Positions 53,649 to 63,100 of a stretch of DNA of 64,000 bases are shown here, one piece after another (the stretch's first letter is position 1; each line of letters starts with the position of its first letter). This stretch comes from Ignavibacteriota bacterium (GTDB lineage: Bacteria; Bacteroidota; Ignavibacteria; Ignavibacteriales; Ignavibacteriaceae): positions 3,416,001 to 3,480,000 of the forward strand of contig CP053447.1 in assembly GCA_013285425.1 (NCBI GenBank), given 5' to 3'. Below the pieces are notes generated by a model. The model was not told the DNA's origin, ran no database searches, and saw nothing but the letters and a program-made list of their open reading frames with translations. The position numbers and the translations under genes are program-made.

Positions 53649-56600
53649 ATGAAAATAAGCTATCGTATAATTCTTGTTAATCTGCTAATAATTGCAGTTG
53701 TGCTGGGAAGCTCCACAATTGCATTCTATTCTATAATGTATAATACATTAACTTCCCAACAATCCAAAAACCTAATTAATTCATCACGAAATTTTATTTT
53801 TGCTTACCGCTCATTAATGAATGACATTGATGAAGAGTTCTGGAATTATGCTAAAAATAATACTGATCTGCTGTTTTCTAACAGAATATTATCCGGCGGT
53901 ATAAACGATTTCTTTTTTGAAGCTGCTGCTGATTCTCAAAACATTATCCGTTACGCAGCCAAAAGCTGGGTTGAAATTCCTAAGAAACTTACAATAGATG
54001 AGTTTGTAAAATTAAATCCTTATGCGGTTATAAATTTAAAAACACTGCAGGGAAATAAAATCTATTACTACGGTAAAATTATCAACAGCAGTTTGTTGGA
54101 TGATTTTTCCAAAAGAATAGGCTCTGATATTGCTTTGCTATGGGATGATATTACAACTGAGATTTCTAATTATAATAGTAATTTTCAAAATCTTTACTTC
54201 CTTAGTGAAGCGAATAAAAAGCTTCAGAAAAACAATAGTCTCGAAGTGTTTGTTAGCAATACTGAAACCGCAGATATAATTGCGGCTCAATACAAAATTG
54301 ATAAACCAACAAAATTTGGAAATGAACTTTCTATAATAATATTTAAATCTATAAGCGAAGTTTCTGATCTTAGACGAACTCTCACTGAGATTACAATTAT
54401 TATAGGTGTTGTTGGTATTATCATTGCATTATTATTAAGCTATATATTAACACACAAAATAAGGTTAAGAATCAGCGATCTTAATCTTGCAGCCGCAAAA
54501 ACAAGCGCCGGAAATTATAACATACATATTACCGATCCAAGCAATGATGAAATAGGAAATCTTGGTAAAACATTTAATCTGATGATTGATGAACTTAAGA
54601 AGAGCCAGCAGGCAAAAAACGAATATTCGGATTTTATCACATTAATAAATAAGAATGCTTCGCTTACAGAAATATCAAACGCAGCATTAAAGAAAATACT
54701 GGATACCTGTAAGTTTCTGGCAGGTGCACTTTATTCAGTTGATGATGATGAGGTTAGTTTAATCTGCACTTATGGATTAAGCAACACTGTAAATAACAGA
54801 GAGCACAATGAGTTTTTCAAAAATATAATTGAATCTAGAAATGAAGTAGAAATTTTGTCTGAGGATTTACTGCCTGTTGTTCAAACCGGTCTGGCAGGTT
54901 TAAAAATCAGCTATCTGCTGCTGCTTCCGGTTATTTATAACAATAAAGTAGTTGCAATTCTGGAATTAGCTTCCATAAATAAGCCATCTCAGGAAGCAAC
55001 TGAATATCTCTCAAAAATTCAGGAGCAGTTAGCAATCGGACTTACAAATGCAAAAGCATTGGTTCAGCTTGAAAATCTTGTTACAGAACTAAAAGAACTT
55101 AACGAAGAATACCAAAAGCAAAATATTCAGATAAGGAAGCAGCACGATACATTACTTGAGATGAGTAATCAGCTTAAAACAAAAGCTGAAGAGCTTGCGT
55201 TTCAGAAAGAAAGAGCTGAGGATTCAACACGGTTAAAATCCGAGTTTCTGGCAAGTATGTCTCATGAACTTAGAACACCTATGAATTCGATTCTTGGTCT
55301 GACAGAGCTTATACTTGATAAAGCTCAGTTAAGCAGCAAGAACAGGGAGCGGCTTGAAGTTGTTCTTAAAAGCAGCAAAAGATTAATGAATCTTATAAAT
55401 GATATTCTTGATCTTTCTAAAATTGAAGCCGGTAAAATGGAAATCAGGGAAGATGATGTTTTGCTGGAAGATCTTATAGAAGAAGTTACAGCTACCGCCC
55501 AGCCGCTTGCAAAAGAAAAAGGATTAACTTTTAATGTTAAACGTTATTGTAATACCAGAATAATTATAAACGCTGATAAAGGAAAAATTAACCAGGTATT
55601 AATTAATCTTATCGGGAATGCAATAAAATTTACTCACCATGGAAATGTGGAATTAAGTATTTCTATACTTGCCGAGCGGACACTGCAGTTTTCAGTTAGC
55701 GATACAGGTATTGGGATTTCTGAGGAAGAGAAGAAAATAATATTTGAAGAATTCAGACAGCTTGATGGAACTACTACAAGAAAATACAGCGGCACAGGAC
55801 TTGGCTTAGCTATTTCCAGAAAAATTGTTGATTTACTTGGCGGAAAGATCTCTGTAGCCAGCATTGTTGGAGAAGGTTCCGTTTTTTCAGTTTCATTTCC
55901 GATTAAGTTCTCGCAGGAAAAGAAAAAAGAAAAACATACTAACGTCAATACTGCTGCTTTAAGAAAGAACAGAAACAATCCAATTTTAATAATAGATGAT
56001 GATGCTGAAGTAAGATACACAGTATCACAGTATTTAAACTCACGCGGATATCAGACTATTTCAGCTGAAGATGGTGAAGCCGGAATTAAGATGGCAATTG
56101 AGAAGCAGCCTTTTGCTATAACACTTGATATCCTGCTTCCAAATACGGACGGCTGGAGCGTATTAAAAGAATTAAAAGAAAATCCTTTGACAAAAGATAT
56201 TCCCGTAATTTTAATTTCAATTCTTGGTGATAAAAACACAGGTTACAGCCTGGGTGCTTTTGAATATTTTATTAAGCCGTTCTCATCAGAAAAATTATTA
56301 GCAGCATTCAACAGACTTGAATCGATTGTTCAAAGACATGTTCAGAAAATTGTGATCGTTGATGATGATGAATTAGAGTTTGAAAAGTTTACAAATGAAT
56401 TTAAGGATGAGAGATTATCAATTGAATTTATTAAAGACAGTGAATTCGCCTTCAACAAAATAGCCGAAGTTCAGCCCGATCTTATTATTCTTGATTTAAT
56501 AATGCCTAAGGTAGATGGTATAACTTTAGCTAATAAATTGAAATCAAATAGTAAGACAAAACAAATTCCAATAATTATAAGCACTGCAAAAGATCTTACA

Positions 56601-57170
56601 GAGGAAGAGAAAAAATCACTTAATAATATTGTTGAAATGATCATCACCAAAACTAATAATCAGCCGTATGATGTACTTAAAGCTGTAAGAGATAGGATTA
56701 TGTTAATCGAATCAGAAATATCTGAGGAAGAAGAGGAGTTTAGTAATCAGAATTATGAAGTGTTGGAAAACGGAAATGTATCAAATGAACAGTCTCTGGA
56801 GGTTTTGATCGTTGATGATGATCCCGATACTCTTTTTACTTTAAACGAGATGGTTCAGGCGGCAGGTTGTAAAACTTTTCTGGCAAAGAGCGGAATTGAA
56901 TGTTTGAGAATCTTGGAACAAACAAAACCGGATTTGATTTTACTTGACATTATGATGCCGGATATGGATGGATTCCAAACATTAAAAAATATCAGAAGTA
57001 ATACTGATTTAATTGATATTCCGGTTTATGCCGTAACAGCTAAAGCAATGGTAGGTGATAAAGAGATAATATTAAAGCATGGTTTTAATGATTATATAGC
57101 CAAGCCGGTAAACTCTGCAATAATATCCGGGAAAATTTCACAATTAATTTCAAGAATAAAGTCGCATTAA
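53649..57170 (+). CDS. Membrane hybrid histidine kinase with three receiver domains
   Basis: A 1173-residue sensor. Order: short N-terminal membrane helix (about 8-28), a periplasmic region to about 245, second helix (about 245-267, GVVGIIIALLLSYILTHKIR), HAMP (about 268-320), GAF-like domain (about 330-475), a coiled coil, HisKA with His in SMSHELRTPMNSILG (about 540), HATPase with NLIGNAIKFT and GTGLGLAISRKIVDLLGG, then three REC domains. Their Asp sites are in ITLDILLP, IILDLIMP and ILLDIMMP. The multi-receiver plan indicates a branching phosphorelay. It sits between the lone receiver and a receiver-DHp protein, in the pilus operon. Signal unknown. Confidence 0.93.
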   Translation: MKISYRIILVNLLIIAVVLGSSTIAFYSIMYNTLTSQQSKNLINSSRNFIFAYRSLMNDIDEEFWNYAKNNTDLLFSNRILSGGINDFFFEAAADSQNIIRYAAKSWVEIPKKLTIDEFVKLNPYAVINLKTLQGNKIYYYGKIINSSLLDDFSKRIGSDIALLWDDITTEISNYNSNFQNLYFLSEANKKLQKNNSLEVFVSNTETADIIAAQYKIDKPTKFGNELSIIIFKSISEVSDLRRTLTEITIIIGVVGIIIALLLSYILTHKIRLRISDLNLAAAKTSAGNYNIHITDPSNDEIGNLGKTFNLMIDELKKSQQAKNEYSDFITLINKNASLTEISNAALKKILDTCKFLAGALYSVDDDEVSLICTYGLSNTVNNREHNEFFKNIIESRNEVEILSEDLLPVVQTGLAGLKISYLLLLPVIYNNKVVAILELASINKPSQEATEYLSKIQEQLAIGLTNAKALVQLENLVTELKELNEEYQKQNIQIRKQHDTLLEMSNQLKTKAEELAFQKERAEDSTRLKSEFLASMSHELRTPMNSILGLTELILDKAQLSSKNRERLEVVLKSSKRLMNLINDILDLSKIEAGKMEIREDDVLLEDLIEEVTATAQPLAKEKGLTFNVKRYCNTRIIINADKGKINQVLINLIGNAIKFTHHGNVELSISILAERTLQFSVSDTGIGISEEEKKIIFEEFRQLDGTTTRKYSGTGLGLAISRKIVDLLGGKISVASIVGEGSVFSVSFPIKFSQEKKKEKHTNVNTAALRKNRNNPILIIDDDAEVRYTVSQYLNSRGYQTISAEDGEAGIKMAIEKQPFAITLDILLPNTDGWSVLKELKENPLTKDIPVILISILGDKNTGYSLGAFEYFIKPFSSEKLLAAFNRLESIVQRHVQKIVIVDDDELEFEKFTNEFKDERLSIEFIKDSEFAFNKIAEVQPDLIILDLIMPKVDGITLANKLKSNSKTKQIPIIISTAKDLTEEEKKSLNNIVEMIITKTNNQPYDVLKAVRDRIMLIESEISEEEEEFSNQNYEVLENGNVSNEQSLEVLIVDDDPDTLFTLNEMVQAAGCKTFLAKSGIECLRILEQTKPDLILLDIMMPDMDGFQTLKNIRSNTDLIDIPVYAVTAKAMVGDKEIILKHGFNDYIAKPVNSAIISGKISQLISRIKSH

Positions 57171-57171
57171 T

Positions 57172-57861
57172 ATGAAAAGAATTTTAGTAATTGATGATTT
57201 ACCTGAAAATGTTTTTATGCTTCAGGATAGATTAGAGCACGAAGGATTTGAAGTTCTGACTGCCTATGATGGTTATACTGGTATTGATAAAGCAAAAAGT
57301 GAACAGCCGGATTTAATACTTTTAGATATTATGATGCCTGATATAACAGGTCTTGAAGTCTGTAAGATTTTAGTTAATGAACCAATAACTAAAGATATTC
57401 CGATTATTCTTGTAACTGCTAAATCCGGTGCGGAAGATACGAGAGAAGGATTAGAAGCCGGTGCGTTTGATTATATTAAAAAACCATTTAATCGTGTAGA
57501 ACTTCTTGCAAGGGTTCAGTCAGCACTAAAATTATCAGAAGCACACAAATTATTATTAGCATCCGAAAAAAGAGGCACTTATATCGCCACCGTTGTTACT
57601 GCTAATCATAAAATCAAACAACCTCTTACTTTATTAAGCTTATCATCTGCTGCAATAAAAAGAGAATTGAGCAAGGATGATATATCAAAAGAGGGGATAT
57701 TAAAAAGAGTTAATTACATTGATCTTGCAGTTAAGGAAATCACCGATGTATTAAATCAACTTAATGCAATTAAAGACCCGGTACTTTCTAATTATACACC
57801 GAATATAAAAATGGTTAAAGTTGATGATGAAGAAGATACAGACGTTAAAAAATTAGATTAA
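57172..57861 (+). CDS. Receiver fused to a histidine-kinase dimerisation domain without ATPase
   Basis: A 229-residue protein starting one base after the hybrid kinase stop. REC occupies residues 1-122, with Asp52 (LILLDIMMPDITG) and Lys104 in YIKKPFN. The C-terminal 100 residues form helices with ATVVTANHKIKQPLTLLSL (His146), resembling the H-box of HisKA (family SHELRTPL) but with no following HATPase. This could be a phosphotransfer or dimer-swap regulator, or a degraded kinase. The stop overlaps by nine bases with the convergent kinase gene. Confidence 0.75.
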   Translation: MKRILVIDDLPENVFMLQDRLEHEGFEVLTAYDGYTGIDKAKSEQPDLILLDIMMPDITGLEVCKILVNEPITKDIPIILVTAKSGAEDTREGLEAGAFDYIKKPFNRVELLARVQSALKLSEAHKLLLASEKRGTYIATVVTANHKIKQPLTLLSLSSAAIKRELSKDDISKEGILKRVNYIDLAVKEITDVLNQLNAIKDPVLSNYTPNIKMVKVDDEEDTDVKKLD

Positions 57862-59835
57862 AGATTTTATTGCATCAAGCATCGTGTCAAATTCATAAGG
57901 CTTCATTATTTTCTTGCTTACATTATAGAGTTTCAGTTCATCGTCATCAAATCTAAGACTTCCTGATGATAAAATTATCGGCAGTTTAAAGTTAAGGTTC
58001 CGAATCTTAATAATACATTCTAACCCATTCATAACCGGCATATTATAATCGATTATCAGCAGATCCACTTTCAATTCTTCAGTTAAAACAGTTAATGCTT
58101 CTTCACCTGATTTCACTTTGATTATATAATACCCGCTTGATTCAAGCATCTCTGCCAGCAGTTCACTCAGCATCTCTTCATCATCTGCCAGCATTATTAT
58201 TTTATCAGTTTCTTTTTCTTTTCTCGAATCAGGAGGTTCAAAAACAGGCAGGTAAACATCAAAAGTAGTTCCAGCTCCTTTTTTACTTGTAACTTCTATA
58301 TGCCCTTTGTGTGCCTTTATAATTCCATATGTTACATATAAACCCAAACCAGAACCAGTATCCTTTTGCTTTGTAGAAAAATATGGATCAAAAATTTTGG
58401 AAATATCAGCTTCATCTATACCTGAACCGGTATCGCTTACCGAAAATTTTACGTATTTGCCTGTTTCAAGCAGAGGATAATTGATTGAGTTTGAGGAATC
58501 AATCAAAAGATTTGATGCGCTAAGGATTATTTTACCTTTACCCTCAATAGACTCTTTTGCATTTACACAAAGGTTTAACAGAATCTGATAAATTTCAGTT
58601 CCATTGCCGAGAATATTATGCAGCCCTGTATCTATTTTTTCTTCGAAAGTTATAGAATTAGGAAATGTTTGTGAAACAACTTTTGAAAGCTCACTCATTA
58701 AAAAGTTAGGCATCACAATTTCTTTTCGTTTTGCGGTAGGTTTGCCGAATGATAGCAATCCTTTGGTTAAATCTCTTGCTCTTATCGAACAATTTTCAAT
58801 ATTATCAATTAGTTTAGAGACATTTTCAGTTTTAGGTACGCGGTTACGAAGTAAGTGAAGACTTCCAAAAATACTTGAAAGCAAATTGTTAAAATCATGA
58901 GCCATACCGCTGCTAAGTTTACCAATTGTTTCAAGCTTCTGTGCCTGCAACAATCTTGATTCCAATGTGGTATTCAGTTCTCTGGTCTGAATGTTACTAA
59001 TTGCAAAAGATAAAAGAGTCGAAAACTGCTCTATATCATTAATGTCTACTGAAGAGTAGGTTCCTTCTTTTTTACCAAGCAAAATCTTTGCATGAAGAAT
59101 ATTATTAAAATAACAAGGAGAAATGCACAAGGATTCACATCCCAGCACCTGGGTTATTCCATAACCGATATTGTTGTGATGATTAAGTGCAAGCAGGGGT
59201 CTTTTATTGATATCAAGCCATTTGTTAATAAAAGATGAATTGTATTTGATACTCTTCTCAACTTCAGCTTTATCAGAAATGAAATTAAATTCATCATTAT
59301 AAATAAATTTAATTATATCATTTCCATCTTGTAGAACAATAATACCAAAACCACTATTAGTAATTTCTAAACATCTGAGAAGTATTTCTTCTGCGATAGT
59401 ATCGATTGACTTTTCTTTTACAAGCAGTACAAGCAAACTCTGCAGCTCTCTTTGGAAAAACAAATTCCTTCTGAATTTTTCTTTATCTGAGTCTTGTTTG
59501 AATTCAGAATCAAATATCGGCAGTATTTCTATCAGATAAGCAGTATTCTTTTTCTTTGAGTCTGCAATTATTGGTGTAATGACTATATTTTTATTTTTAT
59601 CTGCAACAGGAACGACAAATGATTTTGGGGCGTTAATAATTGCAGGGTTATCGGGTGTGTTAATACCGAACAATGACTTCAAAGATATTCCCTTTAATTT
59701 TCCGGGTCCAATATCTTTTTTAAAACTTTTATTATACCAGAAAATCTTAAAGGTGTTATCTGCCAGAGCAACAGAAGTTGTCTGAAGTTCAAGAAGATCA
59801 AACAACTTGTATTTTCTGATTATCTCATCAGACAT
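57853..59835 (-). CDS. Soluble hybrid histidine kinase (PAS-GAF-HK-REC)
   Basis: A 660-residue cytoplasmic kinase with no membrane segment. A PAS-like N-terminus is at about 10-110 (VALADNTFKIFWYNKSF), a GAF-like domain at about 130-295, then HisKA with His in MAHDFNNLLSSIFG (about 314). The HATPase motifs are NLCVNAKESI and GSGLGLYVTYGIIKAHKGHI, and a C-terminal REC holds Asp in LIIDYNMPVMNG (about 590). It is five bases downstream of the sigma-54 activator gene on the same strand, so the two form a pair, probably with that protein as an output. Convergent to the pilus-linked regulators. Confidence 0.93.
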   Translation of the reverse strand: MSDEIIRKYKLFDLLELQTTSVALADNTFKIFWYNKSFKKDIGPGKLKGISLKSLFGINTPDNPAIINAPKSFVVPVADKNKNIVITPIIADSKKKNTAYLIEILPIFDSEFKQDSDKEKFRRNLFFQRELQSLLVLLVKEKSIDTIAEEILLRCLEITNSGFGIIVLQDGNDIIKFIYNDEFNFISDKAEVEKSIKYNSSFINKWLDINKRPLLALNHHNNIGYGITQVLGCESLCISPCYFNNILHAKILLGKKEGTYSSVDINDIEQFSTLLSFAISNIQTRELNTTLESRLLQAQKLETIGKLSSGMAHDFNNLLSSIFGSLHLLRNRVPKTENVSKLIDNIENCSIRARDLTKGLLSFGKPTAKRKEIVMPNFLMSELSKVVSQTFPNSITFEEKIDTGLHNILGNGTEIYQILLNLCVNAKESIEGKGKIILSASNLLIDSSNSINYPLLETGKYVKFSVSDTGSGIDEADISKIFDPYFSTKQKDTGSGLGLYVTYGIIKAHKGHIEVTSKKGAGTTFDVYLPVFEPPDSRKEKETDKIIMLADDEEMLSELLAEMLESSGYYIIKVKSGEEALTVLTEELKVDLLIIDYNMPVMNGLECIIKIRNLNFKLPIILSSGSLRFDDDELKLYNVSKKIMKPYEFDTMLDAIKSLI

Positions 59836-59840
59836 TCAGT

Positions 59841-61217
59841 CTAATCTTGTTTAAGTTCGTATTTCTTTATTTTAGTATAAAGAGTCTTTGGGCTGATACC
59901 AAGCTGATTTGCTGTAACTGTTCTATCCCAGCGGTTTGCATCTAAAACTTTTCCAATATGCCATCTTTCTAAGTCTTCCATACTTAATATTTCAGAAGGG
60001 ATATCTACATTACCCATTCTGCCAACTTCTTTGTAAGCATAAGTATTTGGCAGGTTTAAATCCTCAGGTTTAATATAATCACCTTCAGCAAAAATAATAG
60101 CTCTCTCGATAATATGTTCAAGTTCTCTTACATTACCGGTAAAATTATAGTCTTCAAGAATCTGCGCAGCTTCAATGGATAATTTTTTTGGTGATCTTAT
60201 CGGAGATTTTGAACTTAAAAAGTAATCAGCTAAAATAATAATATCTTCTTTTCTTTCTCTTAATGGCGGAATGGTTAATGTAATAACATTTAATCTAAAT
60301 AAAAGATCACGTCTGAAGTTTTTAACATCAGCCTCTTCAAGAAGATTTCTGTTTGTTGCACCAATTACTCTGACGTTTGAGTTAAGATTAGTTATTCCCC
60401 CGATTCTTCTGTATTCACCATTTTCTAAAAATCTTAGAAGTTTAGGCTGAAGAGTTAAGCTCAACTCCCCAATTTCATCAAGGAATAAAGTTCCGCCGTG
60501 TGCAATTTCAACTAAACCTTGCTTTGTTGATTTTGCGTCAGTAAATGCCCCCTTTTCGTGTCCAAATAATTCACTTTCAATTAATTGATCCGGTAAGGAA
60601 GCACAATTTATTACAACAAATGGTTTATCTTTTCGGGCAGATTGTTTATGAATATATTCAGCAAATAACTCCTTACCTGTTCCGGTCTCTCCTTCAATTA
60701 AAACATTTGAGTCAGATTGTGCTGCTTTGTTTGTCAGCGTTAAAACTCTCTGAAGGGCTTTACTTTCACCAATAATTTTTTCGGAGTGGTTTTTTTGTGC
60801 AACTTTTTTGTAAAGATTTTTTTCTACAATTAGATCCCTATGTTCAATAGCTCTCTTAACGGTTAAAACAAGTTCATCAAACTCGTATGGCTTGGTGATA
60901 TAATCATAAGCCCCATTCTTTATACACTGGATTGCTTTTTTAATATCAGATTGAGCTGAAAGAACAATAACTTCGAGCAATTCATAACCGGAATCCCTAA
61001 CAAATTTTAAAACCTCCTCTCCCTGAACTTCACGCATATTCAGATCAAGGAGCAGAACATCGTAGTTTTTGGCTTTAATTGCTTCGATAGCATATTTACC
61101 GTCATAAACGGCATCTACAGAGAATCCTTCTTCAAGCAATTGTTCTTTTAGTAGATAACAAAGTGTTTCGTCATCATCACATACTAAAATTTTTGAGTTT
61201 TTTGAATTATCTATCAT
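59841..61217 (-). CDS. Sigma-54-dependent response regulator (NtrC family)
   Basis: A 458-residue activator with REC (Asp58 in [13 protein letters not shown]), AAA+ domain (Walker A GETGTGKE at 176-183, Walker [14 protein letters not shown] near 250, sensor region and [10 protein letters not shown]) and a Fis-type helix-turn-helix at the C-terminus ([20 protein letters not shown]). The loop that touches sigma-54 reads GAFTDA (223-228) rather than GAFTGA, a substitution also seen in some functional family members. It would switch on promoters with GG-N10-GC elements after phosphorylation. Cotranscribed with the hybrid kinase gene that follows by five bases. Confidence 0.95.
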   Translation of the reverse strand: MIDNSKNSKILVCDDDETLCYLLKEQLLEEGFSVDAVYDGKYAIEAIKAKNYDVLLLDLNMREVQGEEVLKFVRDSGYELLEVIVLSAQSDIKKAIQCIKNGAYDYITKPYEFDELVLTVKRAIEHRDLIVEKNLYKKVAQKNHSEKIIGESKALQRVLTLTNKAAQSDSNVLIEGETGTGKELFAEYIHKQSARKDKPFVVINCASLPDQLIESELFGHEKGAFTDAKSTKQGLVEIAHGGTLFLDEIGELSLTLQPKLLRFLENGEYRRIGGITNLNSNVRVIGATNRNLLEEADVKNFRRDLLFRLNVITLTIPPLRERKEDIIILADYFLSSKSPIRSPKKLSIEAAQILEDYNFTGNVRELEHIIERAIIFAEGDYIKPEDLNLPNTYAYKEVGRMGNVDIPSEILSMEDLERWHIGKVLDANRWDRTVTANQLGISPKTLYTKIKKYELKQD

Positions 61218-61242
61218 TTCCCACCGCTAAAAAATCTTTTAG

Positions 61243-61274
61243 TTTGGAATAAAAAAGCACATTATTTATATTTG
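61243..61274 (+). promoter_or_regulatory. Promoter of the tRNA-Lys gene
   Basis: TTTG (61243-61246), 20 bases, then TATATTTG (61267-61274), an exact TAnnTTTG match. Transcription would begin a few bases before the tRNA. Confidence 0.7.
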
Positions 61275-61288
61275 CCGTTCAAAATTTT

Positions 61289-61360
61289 GGGCGCGTAGCT
61301 CAGGGGTAGAGCATCTGCCTTTTAAGCAGAGGGTCGGTGGTTCGAGCCCACCCGCGCTCA
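61289..61360 (+). tRNA. tRNA-Lys (anticodon UUU)
   Basis: A 72-base cloverleaf: acceptor GGGCGCG pairs with CGCGCTC (one G-T), D stem GCTC/GAGC, anticodon stem TCTGC/GCAGA with loop CTTTTAA (anticodon TTT), T stem GGTGG/CCACC with TTCGAGC. CCA is not encoded. Preceded by a promoter and followed by a terminator. Confidence 0.97.
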
Positions 61361-61365
61361 CTTTT

Positions 61366-61397
61366 AAGTAAGCCACTATAGTGGCTTACTTTTTTTT
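61366..61397 (+). terminator. Rho-independent terminator after tRNA-Lys
   Basis: A perfect 11-base inverted repeat (61366-61376 with 61381-61391) with a TATA loop is followed by a run of T. Confidence 0.9.
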
Positions 61398-61516
61398 AAA
61401 CAATTTTTATTATCGAATGTTTAATAATAACACATATTATAAAAAACAGCAAGTTTTACCGATTCCAATAGTAATTTTGTAACTTGGATATATTTTTCAA
61501 TTATTAGAGTGTAATT

Positions 61517-61825
61517 TTGGGTGAAATTATTTACAAGACAATTATTAGGTCAGGATTGACTCTTATAGTGTTATGGTTTCTTAAAAATCAGGTTGATGAA
61601 AGATATTTTTTTATAGTTAGTGCTTTAGCCCTTTTCTTTTTTGTAATAAATCCGGCATATATGTCGTATAAACACTTTTTAGAGAAAAATCAAAATATTG
61701 AATCCGGGATTTTATGTTCTTCGTGTAAACATTTTGATAAATCTGCTATGCTTTGTATTAAGTATGATAAGCATCCTACCGAGAATTTCATTCCCTGCGA
61801 AGGAAGGGACTGGGAACCAAAATAA
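61517..61825 (+). CDS. Small membrane protein with C-terminal cysteine cluster
   Basis: A 102-residue protein starting at TTG 61517. Two membrane helices (about 12-22 and 29-49) are followed by a cytoplasmic or periplasmic tail with four cysteines, CSSCKHFDKSAMLC and IPCEGRDW, of a rubredoxin- or zinc-ribbon-like arrangement. No family name is assigned. It stands alone between the tRNA and the DUF2892-type gene. The start codon is uncertain since no ribosome site is clear. Confidence 0.6.
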   Translation: MGEIIYKTIIRSGLTLIVLWFLKNQVDERYFFIVSALALFFFVINPAYMSYKHFLEKNQNIESGILCSSCKHFDKSAMLCIKYDKHPTENFIPCEGRDWEPK

Positions 61826-61997
61826 GGTTTATTTTATTTCATAGAACCTTGGACAAAAAGAAAGATAAAACCGAGCACACTGTGCTGTCAGACTAAAATA
61901 ATAAAAAAGCTCTGACAGTTAATATTTATTTTGTAACCAATTCAAATATTCCTGCATCAAACTACCGCAAATATTTTTGATTTAATAAGGAGAGGTC

Positions 61998-62204
61998 ATG
62001 AAAGCAAACATTGGCAAATCTGATAAAGTTATTAGATTAGTCTTAGGCACAGTTATTATTCTTTTAGGTATTTATTTAAAAAGCTGGTGGGGAATAATCG
62101 GAGTCGTTCCGATTATAACGGCTCTGTTAAATTTTTGTCCCGTGTGGAAGTTATTAGGTATATCAACCAGAAAAAAAGTTGAAACAACAAAACTAAAAGT
62201 TTAA
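61998..62204 (+). CDS. DUF2892 (YgaP-type) small membrane protein
   Basis: A 68-residue protein beginning MKANIGKSDKVIRLVLGTVI with two membrane helices and FCPVWKLLGIST, the conserved pattern of the inner-membrane DUF2892 domain found alone or behind rhodanese domains. The Cys in FCP is the family's characteristic cysteine. Sulfur or redox roles are proposed for some members; here function is unknown. A strong AAGGAGAGG ribosome site precedes the ATG. Confidence 0.9.
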   Translation: MKANIGKSDKVIRLVLGTVIILLGIYLKSWWGIIGVVPIITALLNFCPVWKLLGISTRKKVETTKLKV

Positions 62205-62212
62205 ACATTTCA

Positions 62213-62250
62213 AGGTTGCTGCTAAAACTATTTAACAGCAGCCTGTTTCT
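62213..62250. terminator. Terminator-like hairpin between convergent genes
   Basis: A 9-pair stem (62213-62221 with 62236-62244, one G-T) with a T-rich follow-up lies between the convergent DUF2892 and LapA-type genes and overlaps the last codons of the latter. Confidence 0.65.
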
Positions 62251-62464
62251 TTTCCTGATCTTTTTCTTCTTTGGCTTTTTTTAACACTCCGGGTATAATC
62301 ATTCCGATTACAATTCCAGCGATTAAAGTAAGTATAAGCAGTAACAGTTTCGAAATCTCAAATTTCCAGAACAATAAGCTCATTGAAACATTTTCAATAT
62401 TCTGAAGACAAGTAATAATAAAAAGCCCCAGTAATAAGAGAATGATTATGGATTTAAAATTCAT
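62228..62464 (-). CDS. LapA/DUF1049-domain inner-membrane protein
   Basis: A 78-residue protein with two membrane helices (about 5-22 and 38-60) joined by VSMSLLFWKFEISKLLLL, the pattern of LapA (DUF1049), followed by a charged coiled tail (KKAKEEKDQEKKQAA). In enterobacteria LapA works with LapB in control of lipopolysaccharide assembly. No lapB-like gene is adjacent here, so the role is only suggested. Confidence 0.8.
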   Translation of the reverse strand: MNFKSIIILLLLGLFIITCLQNIENVSMSLLFWKFEISKLLLLILTLIAGIVIGMIIPGVLKKAKEEKDQEKKQAAVK

Positions 62465-62562
62465 TGTGAAATCCTTTAAAAATTTTTTTTTGTGAATATC
62501 TTTAATCTAATAAAATTATTGAATCAAGATGTGTGGTATCAAAACAAACACTTAAAATTAAG

Positions 62563-62919
62563 TCATTCTTTATATGCTAACCAATATCCGCCGATACTGT
62601 AAATCTTAGTATCAGCCCAGATCATAATTTTTATAGTAAATCCATCTCTTGATACTGAAAGAGCTTCAACATTATATCTGCAGTTATAATTTTTATCAAC
62701 ATCCAGTTGGCTGACAGAAACGAAAACTTTGGGTTTAACTTCGTAAGATTTTGAGAACTTAACCTCAAGTGTAATTGATCTCTCACCGGTACCGGAATCA
62801 AGATTATAAGATGTATCTCCGATTTTTGATTCCCAAAAGCCGCTTTGAGTTTGTGCAGTAATAACAGAGGAAAAGGCAATAAGAAACAAGATTATTATAA
62901 ATATTGATGGCGTTTTCAT
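62563..62919 (-). CDS. Secreted H-type lectin domain protein
   Basis: The ATG at 62919 gives a 118-residue product with a signal peptide (MKTPSIFIIILFLIAFSS, ending near TAQ). An upstream in-frame ATG at 62976 would add 19 residues without improving the signal, so it is not used. The mature part QSGFWESKIG then SITLEVKFSKSYEVKPKVFV and IKIMIWADTKIYSIGGYWLA fits the H-type lectin fold (PF09458), a six-stranded sugar-binding domain known from invertebrate and some bacterial agglutinins. Sugar specificity is unknown. It stands alone. Confidence 0.8.
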   Translation of the reverse strand: MKTPSIFIIILFLIAFSSVITAQTQSGFWESKIGDTSYNLDSGTGERSITLEVKFSKSYEVKPKVFVSVSQLDVDKNYNCRYNVEALSVSRDGFTIKIMIWADTKIYSIGGYWLAYKE

Positions 62920-63100
62920 CAGCCTATCTTTGCCTTTTAAAAATATATTTTTTCCTAATGTTTGATTATTTGTCAAACAAGTAATTAAATCTAATTGATT
63001 AACGAATCATATCCTAACAAATAAAAATTAACAGAGTGTAGCCGGATTCTGAAAATAAATACCTTCGGATAAAACATTCTTTTAATTAAGCGTATTAAAA

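Noticed and set aside
61861..61920. Two small inverted repeats between the cysteine-tail protein and the DUF2892 gene
   Set aside because: The stem 61885-61892 with 61911-61918 has no following T tract and no clear role; it may form by chance in AT-rich DNA.
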